46,395 bases of DNA from Acholeplasmatales bacterium (lineage in GTDB: Bacteria > Bacillota_I > Bacilli_A > Acholeplasmatales > Anaeroplasmataceae). The stretch lies in the NCBI GenBank assembly GCA_017542485.1, contig JAFXXC010000028.1, positions 1 through 46,395 of the forward strand, read 5' to 3'. The translations under genes and the position numbers were made by a program. The notes beneath the pieces were generated by a model. It did no database searches. It was not told the origin of the DNA and saw only the letters and a program-made list of their open reading frames with translations. This document shows, in pieces, positions 16,873 through 25,530 of this stretch (position 1 is its first letter; each line of letters starts with the position of its first letter).

Positions 16873-17739
16873 ATGTTAGTAAATAGAAAAACAGGAGAAA
16901 AATATGAGGTTACTGTTAGCGGTAGCCAAAAGTTCCTATATAGAAATTGGTTTGGTAGATTATTATTAAAAATTTTGATTAGGCCATTTGTCACTAAAGT
17001 CGGTGGTTGGTTTTTAAAAAGAAGAATTAGTAAGAAAAGAATACCAAAATTTATTAAAGAAGCTAACATAAATGTTGATGATTATATAGTTGATAATATT
17101 AAATCATACAATGATTTTTTCATTAGAAAAATAAAAGATGGTAAGAGAATTATCGATAACGATATAAATCATCTAATTGCACCTTGTGATTCAAAATTAT
17201 CTGCATATAAAATAGAAGAAAATAGTGTATTTAAAATTAAGGATTCTTATTATAGAGTAGAAGATTTATTGAAAAATAAGGAATTGGCAGATGAATTTAT
17301 TGGTGGTAATTTATTAATATTTAGATTGACTGTTGATGATTATCATAGATATTCATATCCGGCTAGTGGTAAAAAAGGAAAGAATATTCATATTAAGGGA
17401 GTATTTCATACTGTTAATCCTATTGCACTAGAAAAATATAATTTTTATAAAAGAAATTCAAGAGAATATACTGTTTTAGATACAATTGAATTTGGAAAGA
17501 TGATTATGGTTGAAGTAGGAGCCATTATGGTTGGTAAAATAAAAAATCATCATCAGGAATATGAATTTAAGCGTGGAGAAGAAAAAGGATATTTTGAATT
17601 TGGCGGTTCTACCATTGTTTTAATAACTAAAGATAATATCAAAATAGACGATGATATTATATCAAATACTAATAATGGCGATGAATCTATTGTAAAATTA
17701 GGTGAAAAAGTTGGAGAGTTAATTACTACTGAAAATTAA
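16873..17739 (+). CDS. psd: Phosphatidylserine decarboxylase proenzyme
   Basis: A 288-residue membrane-associated enzyme converting phosphatidylserine to phosphatidylethanolamine. The processing motif FGGST (Gly-Ser at about 245-246) lies near the C-terminus; self-cleavage there creates the pyruvoyl group. RLTVDDYHRYSYPASG and VEVGAIMVGKI are typical of the family. The ATG at 16873 begins one base after the pssA stop and has no obvious ribosome site, suggesting translational coupling. The TTG at 16864 is a weaker alternative. Confidence 0.9.
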   Translation: MLVNRKTGEKYEVTVSGSQKFLYRNWFGRLLLKILIRPFVTKVGGWFLKRRISKKRIPKFIKEANINVDDYIVDNIKSYNDFFIRKIKDGKRIIDNDINHLIAPCDSKLSAYKIEENSVFKIKDSYYRVEDLLKNKELADEFIGGNLLIFRLTVDDYHRYSYPASGKKGKNIHIKGVFHTVNPIALEKYNFYKRNSREYTVLDTIEFGKMIMVEVGAIMVGKIKNHHQEYEFKRGEEKGYFEFGGSTIVLITKDNIKIDDDIISNTNNGDESIVKLGEKVGELITTEN

Positions 17740-17758
17740 TTTTTCAGTAGTTTTTTTC
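17725..17758 (+). terminator. Terminator overlapping the psd stop codon
   Basis: An 11-bp stem (actactgaaaa/ttttcagtagt) with loop ttaat precedes seven Ts. The left arm is the last codons of psd. Confidence 0.9.
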
Positions 17759-17817
17759 TTTTTTATAAAGACAATAGTCTTTTATTATGCTATAATTTAT
17801 GATAAGTGGTGGTTTTT

Positions 17818-18699
17818 ATGATAAACTTTCATAACTATGGATTTTTAGATTGTAAAAAGTTGTTGACACGTTTGGCTGATACCAACGCTTTTTTGTCATA
17901 TTATAACCCCATTTGGTTATTCTTGTGGAGTGATGTTTATCACCCGGAAATATGTTTTGGTAATGAATATATTTTTATTAGGGTGACGATTCCTAATTTA
18001 GGTAAATGCTATTTTCCACCGATTCCCGTTATGGGTGGAGATTTAGCTATGACGATTGTGGAAATGCAATTAGAGACATCAGAATTAGGTATAGATTTTT
18101 ATTTGGGTCCTGTACTTGATGAGACTAAGAGGAAGTATAAAGGATTAGGCATAAGTTTGTATCCAAATAAATATCTATCCAACTATATATATAATGCCAG
18201 TGATTTAACTTTTGTTTTCAATAGATATCGTAAGCAAAAGAAGGCATGTGAGATTTTTAAGAAAAAGAATAAGAATCTTATGTATAAGCTTATGAAAAAA
18301 GATGACTTTAATATGATATTAGAGTTTATTGCTAAATATCGAGAAGAACGTGGTATTGATAATAGAGATGTCAGCTTTTATCCTAAGCTTAATATGATTA
18401 AAAAATGTTTTGAGCATTTATATGAATTAAATCTATTAGGTATGATTCTTATGACAGAAGAAAAAGTGTTTGGCTTTATTATTGGTAGTGTAGTTGATAA
18501 CTGTACCTATGTTCATGTTAAGATGGCGTCAAGTTATTATGGCGCTAATGAAGAATTAATTGCTGGATTTGCTAGATATGCGCAGGCTAAAGCCAAATAT
18601 GTGGCATTTGATTGTACAAAAAATCAAGAGGAGGAGCAAGAATTAGAATCATTGTATCCATTAAGAATCGAAAATTTCAATGGTTCTTTTAATATCTAA
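17818..18699 (+). CDS. DUF2156 (LPG synthase C-terminal-like) protein
   Basis: A 293-residue soluble protein resembling the tandem-GNAT aminoacyl-transferase half of MprF and stand-alone DUF2156 proteins. Family-like segments are NPIWLFLWSDVY, YFPPIPVMGGDLAMTIVEM, the DLTFVFNRYRKQKKACEIF region (usual form DYVY...KKRN) and EEKVFGFIIGSVVDNCTYVH. Some positions usually acidic (the EKA and NREED region) read KMA and FDCTKN, so activity may differ. The ATG at 17818 follows aagtggtgg; a TATAAT at 17791-17796 marks a promoter. The flippase-like gene upstream may be its partner. Confidence 0.65.
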   Translation: MINFHNYGFLDCKKLLTRLADTNAFLSYYNPIWLFLWSDVYHPEICFGNEYIFIRVTIPNLGKCYFPPIPVMGGDLAMTIVEMQLETSELGIDFYLGPVLDETKRKYKGLGISLYPNKYLSNYIYNASDLTFVFNRYRKQKKACEIFKKKNKNLMYKLMKKDDFNMILEFIAKYREERGIDNRDVSFYPKLNMIKKCFEHLYELNLLGMILMTEEKVFGFIIGSVVDNCTYVHVKMASSYYGANEELIAGFARYAQAKAKYVAFDCTKNQEEEQELESLYPLRIENFNGSFNI

Positions 18700-18701
18700 T
18701 T

Positions 18702-19655
18702 ATGAAGAAAAATGATGTAAGAAAAGAAAAGACAGGAAGAAGAATTTTATATGTGCTTGCGATAACATCATTAATTATTTTTGCGCTATTGATAGTTGAT
18801 GCAATATTAGATATTGGTTCTAGATTAAGAAATATTAATGAGTATTTAGAATATGGCTTTTATGCACTTATGGTATTATTTATTATTTTTGGTATCATTA
18901 GACCAATTGTAATTATTGTTAAAAGTCCTTCTTTATCAATAGCAACATCGACAGATACACCACATGATGAAGCAGTTAAGATATATAAGAAGGTTGCTAA
19001 GGTAATAGTTAAGAATAATGATCTACCAGAGGATCAAAAGCTAATGCTTACTAATTATCATAATCCTGATGAATTATTATTTAATATTAGTTATGTTTTT
19101 GGTAAGAGTATAAAAAAACAATTGAATGGTATTATAATTACTAACGCAAAGACAGTTATGATTTCAACTGCTATTTGTCAAAATGGTAAATTTGATATGA
19201 TGACCGTTTTTGCAGTAAATTTAAGAATGATTAAACAGTTGGTTACTACATGTGGTTTTAGACCATCAATGAAGAATTTAAGTAAATTAACATTAAATGT
19301 ATTTGGCACTGCATTAATTGCAGATGGACTTGAAAATCTAACTATTAATGATGTAATGCCTAGGAGTGCTTTAAATGCAATAGGTGAAGTGCCTTTGTTA
19401 GGAAAAGTATTGGAAAGTTTTATTGATGGTGCGGCAAATGCATTGTTAACAGTTAGAATAGGTTGTGTATGTAGAAGATATTTATATTCTGATGGCGCAA
19501 TTGTTACGAAAGAAGATATTAGAAGAAGCGCTTATAAGGAAACGTTATTGTTGATTCCTCAAGTTACTTGGGCAACAGCAAGCTTTTTCCCTAAAAAAAT
19601 AGTTAAATTTTTTACAAAGAAAAATGAAGAAGAGGTAGTAGAAGATGCAGAATAA
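18702..19655 (+). CDS. DUF697-like membrane protein
   Basis: A 317-residue protein with two N-terminal transmembrane helices (about 15-37 and 50-72), a soluble middle, and a C-terminal part resembling the DUF697/YcjF-type domain (TVFAVNLRMIKQLVTTCGF, LLGKVLESFIDGAANALLTV). DUF697 is usually found with GTPases; none is adjacent, although obgE lies 2 kb downstream. The start is two bases after the previous stop and the end overlaps the next gene by 11 bases, so a coupled operon is likely. Biochemical role unknown. Confidence 0.6.
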   Translation: MKKNDVRKEKTGRRILYVLAITSLIIFALLIVDAILDIGSRLRNINEYLEYGFYALMVLFIIFGIIRPIVIIVKSPSLSIATSTDTPHDEAVKIYKKVAKVIVKNNDLPEDQKLMLTNYHNPDELLFNISYVFGKSIKKQLNGIIITNAKTVMISTAICQNGKFDMMTVFAVNLRMIKQLVTTCGFRPSMKNLSKLTLNVFGTALIADGLENLTINDVMPRSALNAIGEVPLLGKVLESFIDGAANALLTVRIGCVCRRYLYSDGAIVTKEDIRRSAYKETLLLIPQVTWATASFFPKKIVKFFTKKNEEEVVEDAE

Positions 19656-20166
19656 TGAAAAAGTAGAAAATAAAAACGAAGAAGTAAATTCTCAACAAAA
19701 TATTCCAGAAAGCATTTGGGCTCCTGGAATTCCTGATAATATTAAAGAGGAAGATAAAATTGATTTGGATATGCTTGTTGCTATGGCAACTGATTATTTG
19801 ATGAAAAATTTTATTTTACCAAGAGGATTTAAGGTTGATGATGGTTTTCCTAGAAAGGAAATACCTAATATTGTTATGAAGATGGATGGTAAAACATACG
19901 CTGTAGTAATTTGTCCATCAATTTACCCTCATTATAGAGTAGTATCTAATGAATTAAGATTGCAGTTAGTAAAGATATGTAAAGAAAGAGATATTATTCC
20001 TTTAATGGCACCAGTTGGTTATATGTCAATTGATGATGAAAGAGGAAAGGCTGCCATTGCTTTAAAGGGAGATGTGTTTAAAACTACATTCCCAGGATTC
20101 TTAATTCTTACTGATGAAGAAAATCAAGATATGACATTAAATAAAGATACGGTATTTAGACCATAG
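19645..20166 (+). CDS. Conserved-looking hypothetical protein
   Basis: A 173-residue protein not recognised. A charged, low-complexity N-terminus (to about 35) is followed by a compact region with alternating hydrophobic strands (TYAVVICPSIYPHYRVVSNE, DIIPLMAPVGYMS, FPGFLILTDEEN), which could be a small alpha/beta domain. No signal peptide or membrane helix. It overlaps the DUF697-like gene by 11 bases and precedes a membrane protein by 12 bases, so it probably acts with them. Confidence 0.6.
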   Translation: MQNNEKVENKNEEVNSQQNIPESIWAPGIPDNIKEEDKIDLDMLVAMATDYLMKNFILPRGFKVDDGFPRKEIPNIVMKMDGKTYAVVICPSIYPHYRVVSNELRLQLVKICKERDIIPLMAPVGYMSIDDERGKAAIALKGDVFKTTFPGFLILTDEENQDMTLNKDTVFRP

Positions 20167-20178
20167 GGGATTTTATAT

Positions 20179-20577
20179 ATGAAAAAAGCAGGTAATGTTT
20201 TAATTATTATTGGTATTATTTTAACATCATTATCAACGATTGGATTAGTTATTGCTGGTATTGTTTTTATGGTATTATCAAATCCAGAAAATAAGCAAGA
20301 GATAATGAAGGGAATTGCTGATGGAACAATTAATACTTCATTTGAAGGATCTTTATCAGAGCAAGCTGATATGGTGTTGATATTATTAAAGACTTTAGGT
20401 ATTGTTTTTGTAATTGCATCTGTTTATTTACTAATTGATATAATTGTATCTAGTTTGGCAGTAAAACGTAAAACTAAAGGATTATATATAGCTGTAATTG
20501 TTTTAAATGTTTTATTCTTTAATTTATTACTATTTTTAGGTGGAATTTTCGGATTAGTAGATGACGATAAACAATAA
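20179..20577 (+). CDS. DUF4064-like membrane protein
   Basis: A 132-residue protein with three to four hydrophobic helices (VLIIIGIILTSLSTIGLVIA, ILLKTLGIVFVIASVYLLID, LYIAVIVLNVLFFNLLLFLG) and a short polar insert after the first. The layout matches DUF4064-type proteins of Bacillota. Function unknown. Last gene of the three-gene unit starting at 18702. Confidence 0.6.
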   Translation: MKKAGNVLIIIGIILTSLSTIGLVIAGIVFMVLSNPENKQEIMKGIADGTINTSFEGSLSEQADMVLILLKTLGIVFVIASVYLLIDIIVSSLAVKRKTKGLYIAVIVLNVLFFNLLLFLGGIFGLVDDDKQ

Positions 20578-20586
20578 AAAAAGTAT

Positions 20587-20615
20587 TTGACTTGATAAAC
20601 ATATTATAATATAAT
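20587..20615 (+). promoter_or_regulatory. Promoter of the rplU operon
   Basis: TTGACT (20587-20592), 17-base spacer, TATAAT (20610-20615). Confidence 0.75.
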
Positions 20616-20621
20616 ATATAC

Positions 20622-20700
20622 TGTTGTAACATGCACCACGTAGAAATGGTTATAAATGGATATATCCTACCATAATAGTGTGTCTTAAAAAATGAAGGAG
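20622..20700 (+). promoter_or_regulatory. Probable L21 leader RNA
   Basis: The 5' untranslated region of rplU can form nested hairpins: tATGG (about 20647) with CCATA (about 20670) around the palindrome ggatatatcc. Ribosomal protein L21 leaders are known upstream of rplU in Bacillota and are thought to mediate feedback. The match is by position and foldability; no covariance search was made. Confidence 0.4.
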
Positions 20701-20710
20701 GTAATACGAC

Positions 20711-21019
20711 ATGTATGCAATTATTGAAACTGGCGGAAAGCAAGTAAAGGTAGAAGTTGGTCAAGCAATTTTCGTTGAAAAGTTAGAAGTTGCTGAAGGC
20801 GAAACTTATACTTTTGATAAAGTATTATTAGTATCTGATAAGACTGTTAAGGTTGGTAAACCTTATGTAAAGGATGCTACTGTTACTGCAAAGTGCGAAA
20901 AGCATGGTAGAGGCAAGAAGATTACAATCTTCAAGTATCGTCCTAAGAAGCATTCTGCATCTAAGCAGGGTCATCGTCAAGCTTATACTAAGTTAGTAGT
21001 AGAAGCTATTAATGCTTAA
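20711..21019 (+). CDS. rplU: 50S ribosomal protein L21
   Basis: A 102-residue ribosomal protein that binds 23S r[21 protein letters not shown] and the basic C-terminal signature ([16 protein letters not shown]) are diagnostic. A strong aaggaggt ribosome site precedes the ATG. It begins the conserved rplU-prp-rpmA block. Confidence 0.97.
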   Translation: MYAIIETGGKQVKVEVGQAIFVEKLEVAEGETYTFDKVLLVSDKTVKVGKPYVKDATVTAKCEKHGRGKKITIFKYRPKKHSASKQGHRQAYTKLVVEAINA

Positions 21020-21024
21020 TTATA

Positions 21025-21321
21025 ATGATAGAGTATAAAATCATTTATAATGATAACATCATAGTGAATGTATCTGGCCATGCTCTTTATTCGGATTATG
21101 GTAATGATATTGTATGTGCTAGTGTATCTAGTATGTTAACTATGACAGTTAATTTGGTTGATAATTTAGGATATAAGTTTAATAGTGTAAAAATGGAAAA
21201 GGGATATACATCTTTCGATGTAATCAATAATGAAGTAACTAAAGGAATTGTTACAACACTTGAAGAGTTACTAGATTCCCTTTCAAAAAAATATCCTAAG
21301 AACGTTAAAAGAATTAATTAG
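21025..21321 (+). CDS. prp: Ribosomal-processing cysteine protease Prp
   Basis: A 98-residue protease that cleaves the N-terminal extension of L27. The catalytic pair is visible in GHALYSDYGNDIVCASVSSM (His near residue 19, Cys near 31). Its position between rplU and rpmA is the usual one in Bacillota, and the L27 encoded next carries the matching cleavage site. Confidence 0.93.
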   Translation: MIEYKIIYNDNIIVNVSGHALYSDYGNDIVCASVSSMLTMTVNLVDNLGYKFNSVKMEKGYTSFDVINNEVTKGIVTTLEELLDSLSKKYPKNVKRIN

Positions 21322-21333
21322 GAGGACAAGAAA

Positions 21334-21618
21334 ATGTTATTTGAATTAGACATTCAATTATTCGCATCTAAAAAAGGTGTTGGTTCTACTAAGAACGGTC
21401 GTGATTCTGAAGCAAAGCGTTTAGGTGCTAAGGTTTCTGATGGTGAAGTAGTAACTGCAGGTTCAATCCTTTATCGTCAAAGAGGTACTAAGATTTTCCC
21501 AGGTACTAATGTTGGTCGTGGTGGCGACGATACATTATTTGCTACAGTTGATGGTGTAGTAAAATTTGAGCGTAAGGGTAGAGATAAAAAGCAAGTATCT
21601 GTATATCCTGCTTTATAA
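21334..21618 (+). CDS. rpmA: 50S ribosomal protein L27 with Prp-cleaved extension
   Basis: A 94-residue precursor. The N-terminal LDIQLF precedes ASKKG, the Bacillota-type extension that Prp must remove to expose the mature N-terminus near the peptidyl-transferase centre. [19 protein letters not shown] and [10 protein letters not shown] confirm L27. An aggagg ribosome site supports the start. Confidence 0.97.
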   Translation: MLFELDIQLFASKKGVGSTKNGRDSEAKRLGAKVSDGEVVTAGSILYRQRGTKIFPGTNVGRGGDDTLFATVDGVVKFERKGRDKKQVSVYPAL

Positions 21619-21637
21619 TTGATAATGAATAACTAAA

Positions 21638-21660
21638 TGGCTAGTGATAGCCACTTTTAT
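21638..21660 (+). terminator. Rho-independent terminator after rpmA
   Basis: A tggcta/tagcca stem with GTGA loop is followed by cttttattttaat. It separates the ribosomal operon from obgE. Confidence 0.8.
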
Positions 21661-21683
21661 TTTAATATTAATGATATTTACAT

Positions 21684-21721
21684 TTGTCAATAATTGACAA
21701 AAATATGTATAGTTGTATAAT
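21684..21721 (+). promoter_or_regulatory. obgE promoter with inverted repeat over the -35
   Basis: TTGACA (21694-21699), 16-base spacer and TATAAT (21716-21721). A perfect inverted repeat TTGTCAA-taa-TTGACAA (21684-21700) covers the -35 and could be an operator. Confidence 0.65.
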
Positions 21722-21779
21722 AATGCTAACTATAATTATAATATAATTATAATTTATGATAATATTGGAGGTGACTTTT

Positions 21780-23054
21780 ATGTTTATAGATCAAGTTAAG
21801 ATTGAAGTGTCTGCCGGTAAAGGTGGAGATGGAATAGTTGCCTATAGAAGAGAATTAAAAGTTGAACGTGGAGGCCCATTTGGAGGTAATGGAGGTAAAG
21901 GGGGCTCTATTATTTTCAAGGGTGATGAAGGGTTATCTACGCTAATTGATTTAAGATATAATAGAATAATTAAAGCAGAGCCAGGAGAAAAGGGTAAAAA
22001 TAAAGGACAATATGGTGCTAATGCTGAGGATACAATTATAAGAGTTCCAGTTGGTACAACAATATTTGACGATAATACTGGAAAAATTATTGGTGATATA
22101 ACAGTTAATGGACAAGAAGTTGTTGCTTGCAAGGGTGGCCGTGGTGGTCGTGGTAATATGGCACTATCATCAAACACATTTAAGTGCCCTGACTGGTGTG
22201 AAAAAGGTGAACCTGGAGAAAGTAAATCCATTAGATGTGAGTTAAGAGTATTAGCAGATTGTGGTTTAGTTGGATTCCCATCTGTTGGTAAATCTACTTT
22301 AATAGCAAGTGTTTCACAGGCAAGACCTAAGATAGCAGCATATCATTTTACAACTTTAGTTCCTAATTTAGGTATGGTAAGACTAGATGATGGTAGGGAT
22401 TTTGTTATGGCAGATTTACCTGGTATTATTGAAGGTGCACATCAAGGCTTAGGTTTGGGATTACAGTTTTTAAGACATATTGAGCGTTGTAAAGTAATTG
22501 TCCATATTATTGATATGGCAGCTGTTGATGGTAGAGATCCTTATCAAGATTATTTGATAATTAATAATGAATTAAAAGAATATAAGATGAATTTATCAAA
22601 AAGACCTATGATAATTGTTGCTAATAAGATGGATTTGCCTGAAGCCAAGGAAAATTTAAAAGAGTTTAAAAAGCATGTCAAAGAGCCAATAATTGAAATA
22701 AGTGCTTTTACTAAAGAAAATTTAAAAGAATTATTATATAAAATCGCTGATACTTTAGATAATACTGAAGCATTTGATTTATTTGAAGATGATGAGTTTG
22801 ATTTTGTTGAATATAATTTTGAAGAAGAAAAGAAGCCATTTAATGTTGAACGTCAACCTGATGGAGTATTTAATGTTTATGGTGAGAAAATAGAAAAAAT
22901 ATTCCAAATGACTGATTTTGATTCTGATATTGCTAGAGCACGTTTTGCAAGAATGTTAAGAAGTATTGGTGTTGATGATAAATTACGTGAATTAGGTGTA
23001 AAAAATGGTGACACCGTTAGAATAATTGATTTTGAATTTGAATTTATAGATTAA
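21780..23054 (+). CDS. obgE: GTPase Obg/CgtA
   Basis: A 424-residue ribosome-assembly GTPase. The N-terminal glycine-rich Obg domain (FIDQVKIEVSAGKGGDGIVA, GGPFGGNGGKGG) is followed by the G domain with G1 GFPSVGKST, G3 DLPGIIEGAHQGLGLG, G4 NKMDLP and G5 ISA, and the C-terminal OCT domain (RQPDGVFNVYGEKIEKIF). The ATG at 21780 is chosen because ggaggtga lies about 7 bases upstream; an ATG at 21756 would begin before that site. Confidence 0.96.
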   Translation: MFIDQVKIEVSAGKGGDGIVAYRRELKVERGGPFGGNGGKGGSIIFKGDEGLSTLIDLRYNRIIKAEPGEKGKNKGQYGANAEDTIIRVPVGTTIFDDNTGKIIGDITVNGQEVVACKGGRGGRGNMALSSNTFKCPDWCEKGEPGESKSIRCELRVLADCGLVGFPSVGKSTLIASVSQARPKIAAYHFTTLVPNLGMVRLDDGRDFVMADLPGIIEGAHQGLGLGLQFLRHIERCKVIVHIIDMAAVDGRDPYQDYLIINNELKEYKMNLSKRPMIIVANKMDLPEAKENLKEFKKHVKEPIIEISAFTKENLKELLYKIADTLDNTEAFDLFEDDEFDFVEYNFEEEKKPFNVERQPDGVFNVYGEKIEKIFQMTDFDSDIARARFARMLRSIGVDDKLRELGVKNGDTVRIIDFEFEFID

Positions 23055-23063
23055 GGTGATTTT

Positions 23064-23783
23064 ATGAAAAACGAAGTAATTAAGTGGATTAAAGATTATT
23101 TTAATGAAAATGGTAAAGGTTGTAAGGCTATAGTTGGAATTAGTGGTGGTACTGATTCTAGTGTAGTAGCTTCATTATGTGTAGAAGCATTAGGTAAGGA
23201 AAATGTTATTGGTGTCTTAATGCCATGTGGTATTCAACATGATATAGATGTATCTTTGGCATTAGTTAAATATTTAGGTATTAAATATCATATCATCAAT
23301 ATTGAGGAACCTGTTGGAGCATTAAGATCAATAATAGGTAAAGAATTTGATAATGATCCAAATAGTGTAGATGCATATAAAACAAATACACCTGCTAGAA
23401 TTAGAATGACTACTTTGTATGGAATTTGTGCTTTATATGGTGGAAGAGTAGCTAATACATGTAATTTAAGTGAAGACTATATTGGCTATTCAACAAAGTT
23501 TGGTGATTCTGCTGGAGATTTTTCACCAATATCTGATTTTACTAAAACAGAGGTTAGAGAGCTTGGTAGAGAATTAGGTTTATCTAAATTGTTTGTAGAA
23601 AAAACACCAGAGGATGGAATGAGTGGAAAATCTGATGAAGAAAAGCTTGGATTCACTTATGAAGTTTTAGATAGATATATTAGAACTGGTGTTTGTGATG
23701 ATCCTAAAATTAAAGAAAGAATAGATTATTTACATAGAATAAATTTACATAAAATAGAGCCAATGAAGTCATATAGGAGATAA
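23064..23783 (+). CDS. nadE: NAD synthetase, ammonia-dependent
   Basis: A 239-residue enzyme that amidates nicotinate adenine dinucleotide to NAD. The PP-loop ATP site SGGTDSS, NTPARIRMTTLYGICALYGG, the NLSEDYIGYSTKFGD segment and the PEDGMSGKSDEEKLGFTYE stretch are diagnostic. No glutaminase domain is present, so free ammonia is used. It opens an NAD salvage operon; pncB starts five bases later. Confidence 0.93.
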   Translation: MKNEVIKWIKDYFNENGKGCKAIVGISGGTDSSVVASLCVEALGKENVIGVLMPCGIQHDIDVSLALVKYLGIKYHIINIEEPVGALRSIIGKEFDNDPNSVDAYKTNTPARIRMTTLYGICALYGGRVANTCNLSEDYIGYSTKFGDSAGDFSPISDFTKTEVRELGRELGLSKLFVEKTPEDGMSGKSDEEKLGFTYEVLDRYIRTGVCDDPKIKERIDYLHRINLHKIEPMKSYRR

Positions 23784-23787
23784 TAGA

Positions 23788-24993
23788 ATGAAATTAGAAC
23801 CAATTATTGTATCATTACTTGATACAGATCTTTATAAATTTAATATGAATCAAGTTATATTTCATAAGCATACAGACTTAACTGGTGAATATCATTTCAA
23901 ATGTAGAAATGAAGGTGTTGAATTCACAAAAGAAATGCTTGATGAAATTAACGAGCAAATAGATTATTTATGTAAATTAAGATTTACAAAAAAGGAATTA
24001 GAATATTTAAAATCTATTAGATTTATTAAAGATGATTATGTTGAATTTTTAAGATTGTATCATCCAATTAGAGATTATGTTACAACTTATTTGGATGGTA
24101 CTGAATTACATATTATTGTAAAAGGACCTATGTTTAGTGCTATGCAATTTGAAATATATTTGCTTGAAATAGTTAATGAGGTTTATTTCAGATTTAAGTA
24201 TAATTATTATGAATTGTTAGAATCAGCAAGAAAGAGACTTGATGAGAAAATATCAGCATTTAATAATGGTAAATATACTTTTAAATATGCTGAATTTGGT
24301 TCAAGAAGAAGATTGTCAAGAGTATGGCAAGATGAATTATTAGATAAGCTAATTAAGAATACAAATAATATGGTTGGTACATCTAATGTATATTTTGCAA
24401 TGAAATATAATATTAAGCCAATAGGAACTTATGCTCATGAATATGTTCAAATGTATCAAGGTATTGATAAGATTCCTTTAGCATATACAAATTATTATGC
24501 AATGAAGGACTGGTATGATGAATATCGTGGTGATAATGGTACTGCATTAACAGATACTGTTACAACTGATTTATTCTTAAGAGATTTTAATCGTTCAATG
24601 GTTAATAATTATTCTGGTGTAAGACATGATTCTGGAGATCCATATGTTTGGGCTGAGAAGATAATTAATCATTATAAAAAATATGATGTTAATTTAAAAG
24701 AAAAAACATTATTATTTTCTGATTCATTAAATTTCGATAGAGCTCAAGAAATTTATGAAAAATACAAAGATATAACTAAAGTTTCATTTGGTATCGGAAC
24801 ATTTGTTACTAATGATACAATGGTAGAACCACTTAATATTGTTATTAAATTACAATATGTTAATGGTCGTCCTGTAGCCAAATTATCTGATTGTGAAGCT
24901 AAGGCTATGTGTGATGATGAAAATTATTTAAAATATTTAAAGGCATCTGTCAAATTCAGACTTGAAAGAGAAGATGGAAATGAAAGAATATAA
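23788..24993 (+). CDS. pncB: Nicotinate phosphoribosyltransferase
   Basis: A 401-residue enzyme joining nicotinate and PRPP to give nicotinate mononucleotide. LLDTDLYKFNMNQVIFHKH at the N-terminus, GTYAHEYVQMYQG, VRHDSGDPYVWAEK and SFGIGTFVTND mark the family. Together with the flanking nadE and adenylyltransferase genes it completes the Preiss-Handler route. Its 3' end overlaps the next gene. Confidence 0.93.
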   Translation: MKLEPIIVSLLDTDLYKFNMNQVIFHKHTDLTGEYHFKCRNEGVEFTKEMLDEINEQIDYLCKLRFTKKELEYLKSIRFIKDDYVEFLRLYHPIRDYVTTYLDGTELHIIVKGPMFSAMQFEIYLLEIVNEVYFRFKYNYYELLESARKRLDEKISAFNNGKYTFKYAEFGSRRRLSRVWQDELLDKLIKNTNNMVGTSNVYFAMKYNIKPIGTYAHEYVQMYQGIDKIPLAYTNYYAMKDWYDEYRGDNGTALTDTVTTDLFLRDFNRSMVNNYSGVRHDSGDPYVWAEKIINHYKKYDVNLKEKTLLFSDSLNFDRAQEIYEKYKDITKVSFGIGTFVTNDTMVEPLNIVIKLQYVNGRPVAKLSDCEAKAMCDDENYLKYLKASVKFRLEREDGNERI

Positions 24994-25510
24994 GTTAGGA
25001 CTTGTATTAGGTAGATTTCAAGTATTTCATAAGGGTCATGAATTAATAATTAATACTGCATTAGAACATTGTGAAAAAGTATTAATATTTATCGGTTCTA
25101 GTGATAAGTCAAATACATATGAAAATCCTTTTGATTATGATTTTAGGTTAGAAATAATTAAAAGTGTTTATGATAATCACAATATTATAATAGCTCCACT
25201 TGCTGATTTAGCTGTTGGTGATGTTCCAAAGTGGGGTAAATATGTTATGGAAAGTGCAATTAATGTCATTGGTATGCCTGATTGTATTATTTATGGTATA
25301 GAAGAAAAATGTGAATATTGGTATAAAGATTATCAAAATTTGGCCTATTTAAAGGTAGATAGATGTGGAATAGATATTTCATCTACTAAACTTAAAAAAA
25401 TCATTTTAGAGGATAATTATGCTGATTTTAAGCAATATGTTAATCCTAAAATTATTAAGTATTATCCAATTATTAGAAAAAAATTGATAGAGTTAAATAA
25501 AAAATCGTAG
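24980..25510 (+). CDS. NadM-type nicotinamide/nicotinate mononucleotide adenylyltransferase
   Basis: A 176-residue nucleotidyltransferase with the cytidylyltransferase-like fold: N-terminal GLVLGRFQVFHKGHELI (the GRFQ-x-H-x-GH site) and C-terminal ISSTKLKK (ISSTxIR-type). This is the NadM class, also seen in archaea, rather than the usual bacterial NadD. Placed after pncB and nadE, it should adenylate the mononucleotide made by PncB. It overlaps the pncB end by 14 bases. The start is uncertain between 24974 and 24980. Confidence 0.8.
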   Translation: MKEYKLGLVLGRFQVFHKGHELIINTALEHCEKVLIFIGSSDKSNTYENPFDYDFRLEIIKSVYDNHNIIIAPLADLAVGDVPKWGKYVMESAINVIGMPDCIIYGIEEKCEYWYKDYQNLAYLKVDRCGIDISSTKLKKIILEDNYADFKQYVNPKIIKYYPIIRKKLIELNKKS

Positions 25511-25530
25511 AATATTCTACGATTTTTTAA
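25501..25530. terminator. Bidirectional terminator between convergent genes
   Basis: A perfect palindrome (aaaatcgtagaat/attctacgatttt, 25501-25526) flanked by A and T runs overlaps the end of the NAD operon. Confidence 0.9.

Noticed and set aside
21842..22231. Minus-strand ORF of 129 codons
   Set aside because: It is a Pro-rich shadow of the glycine-rich Obg domain on the other strand.
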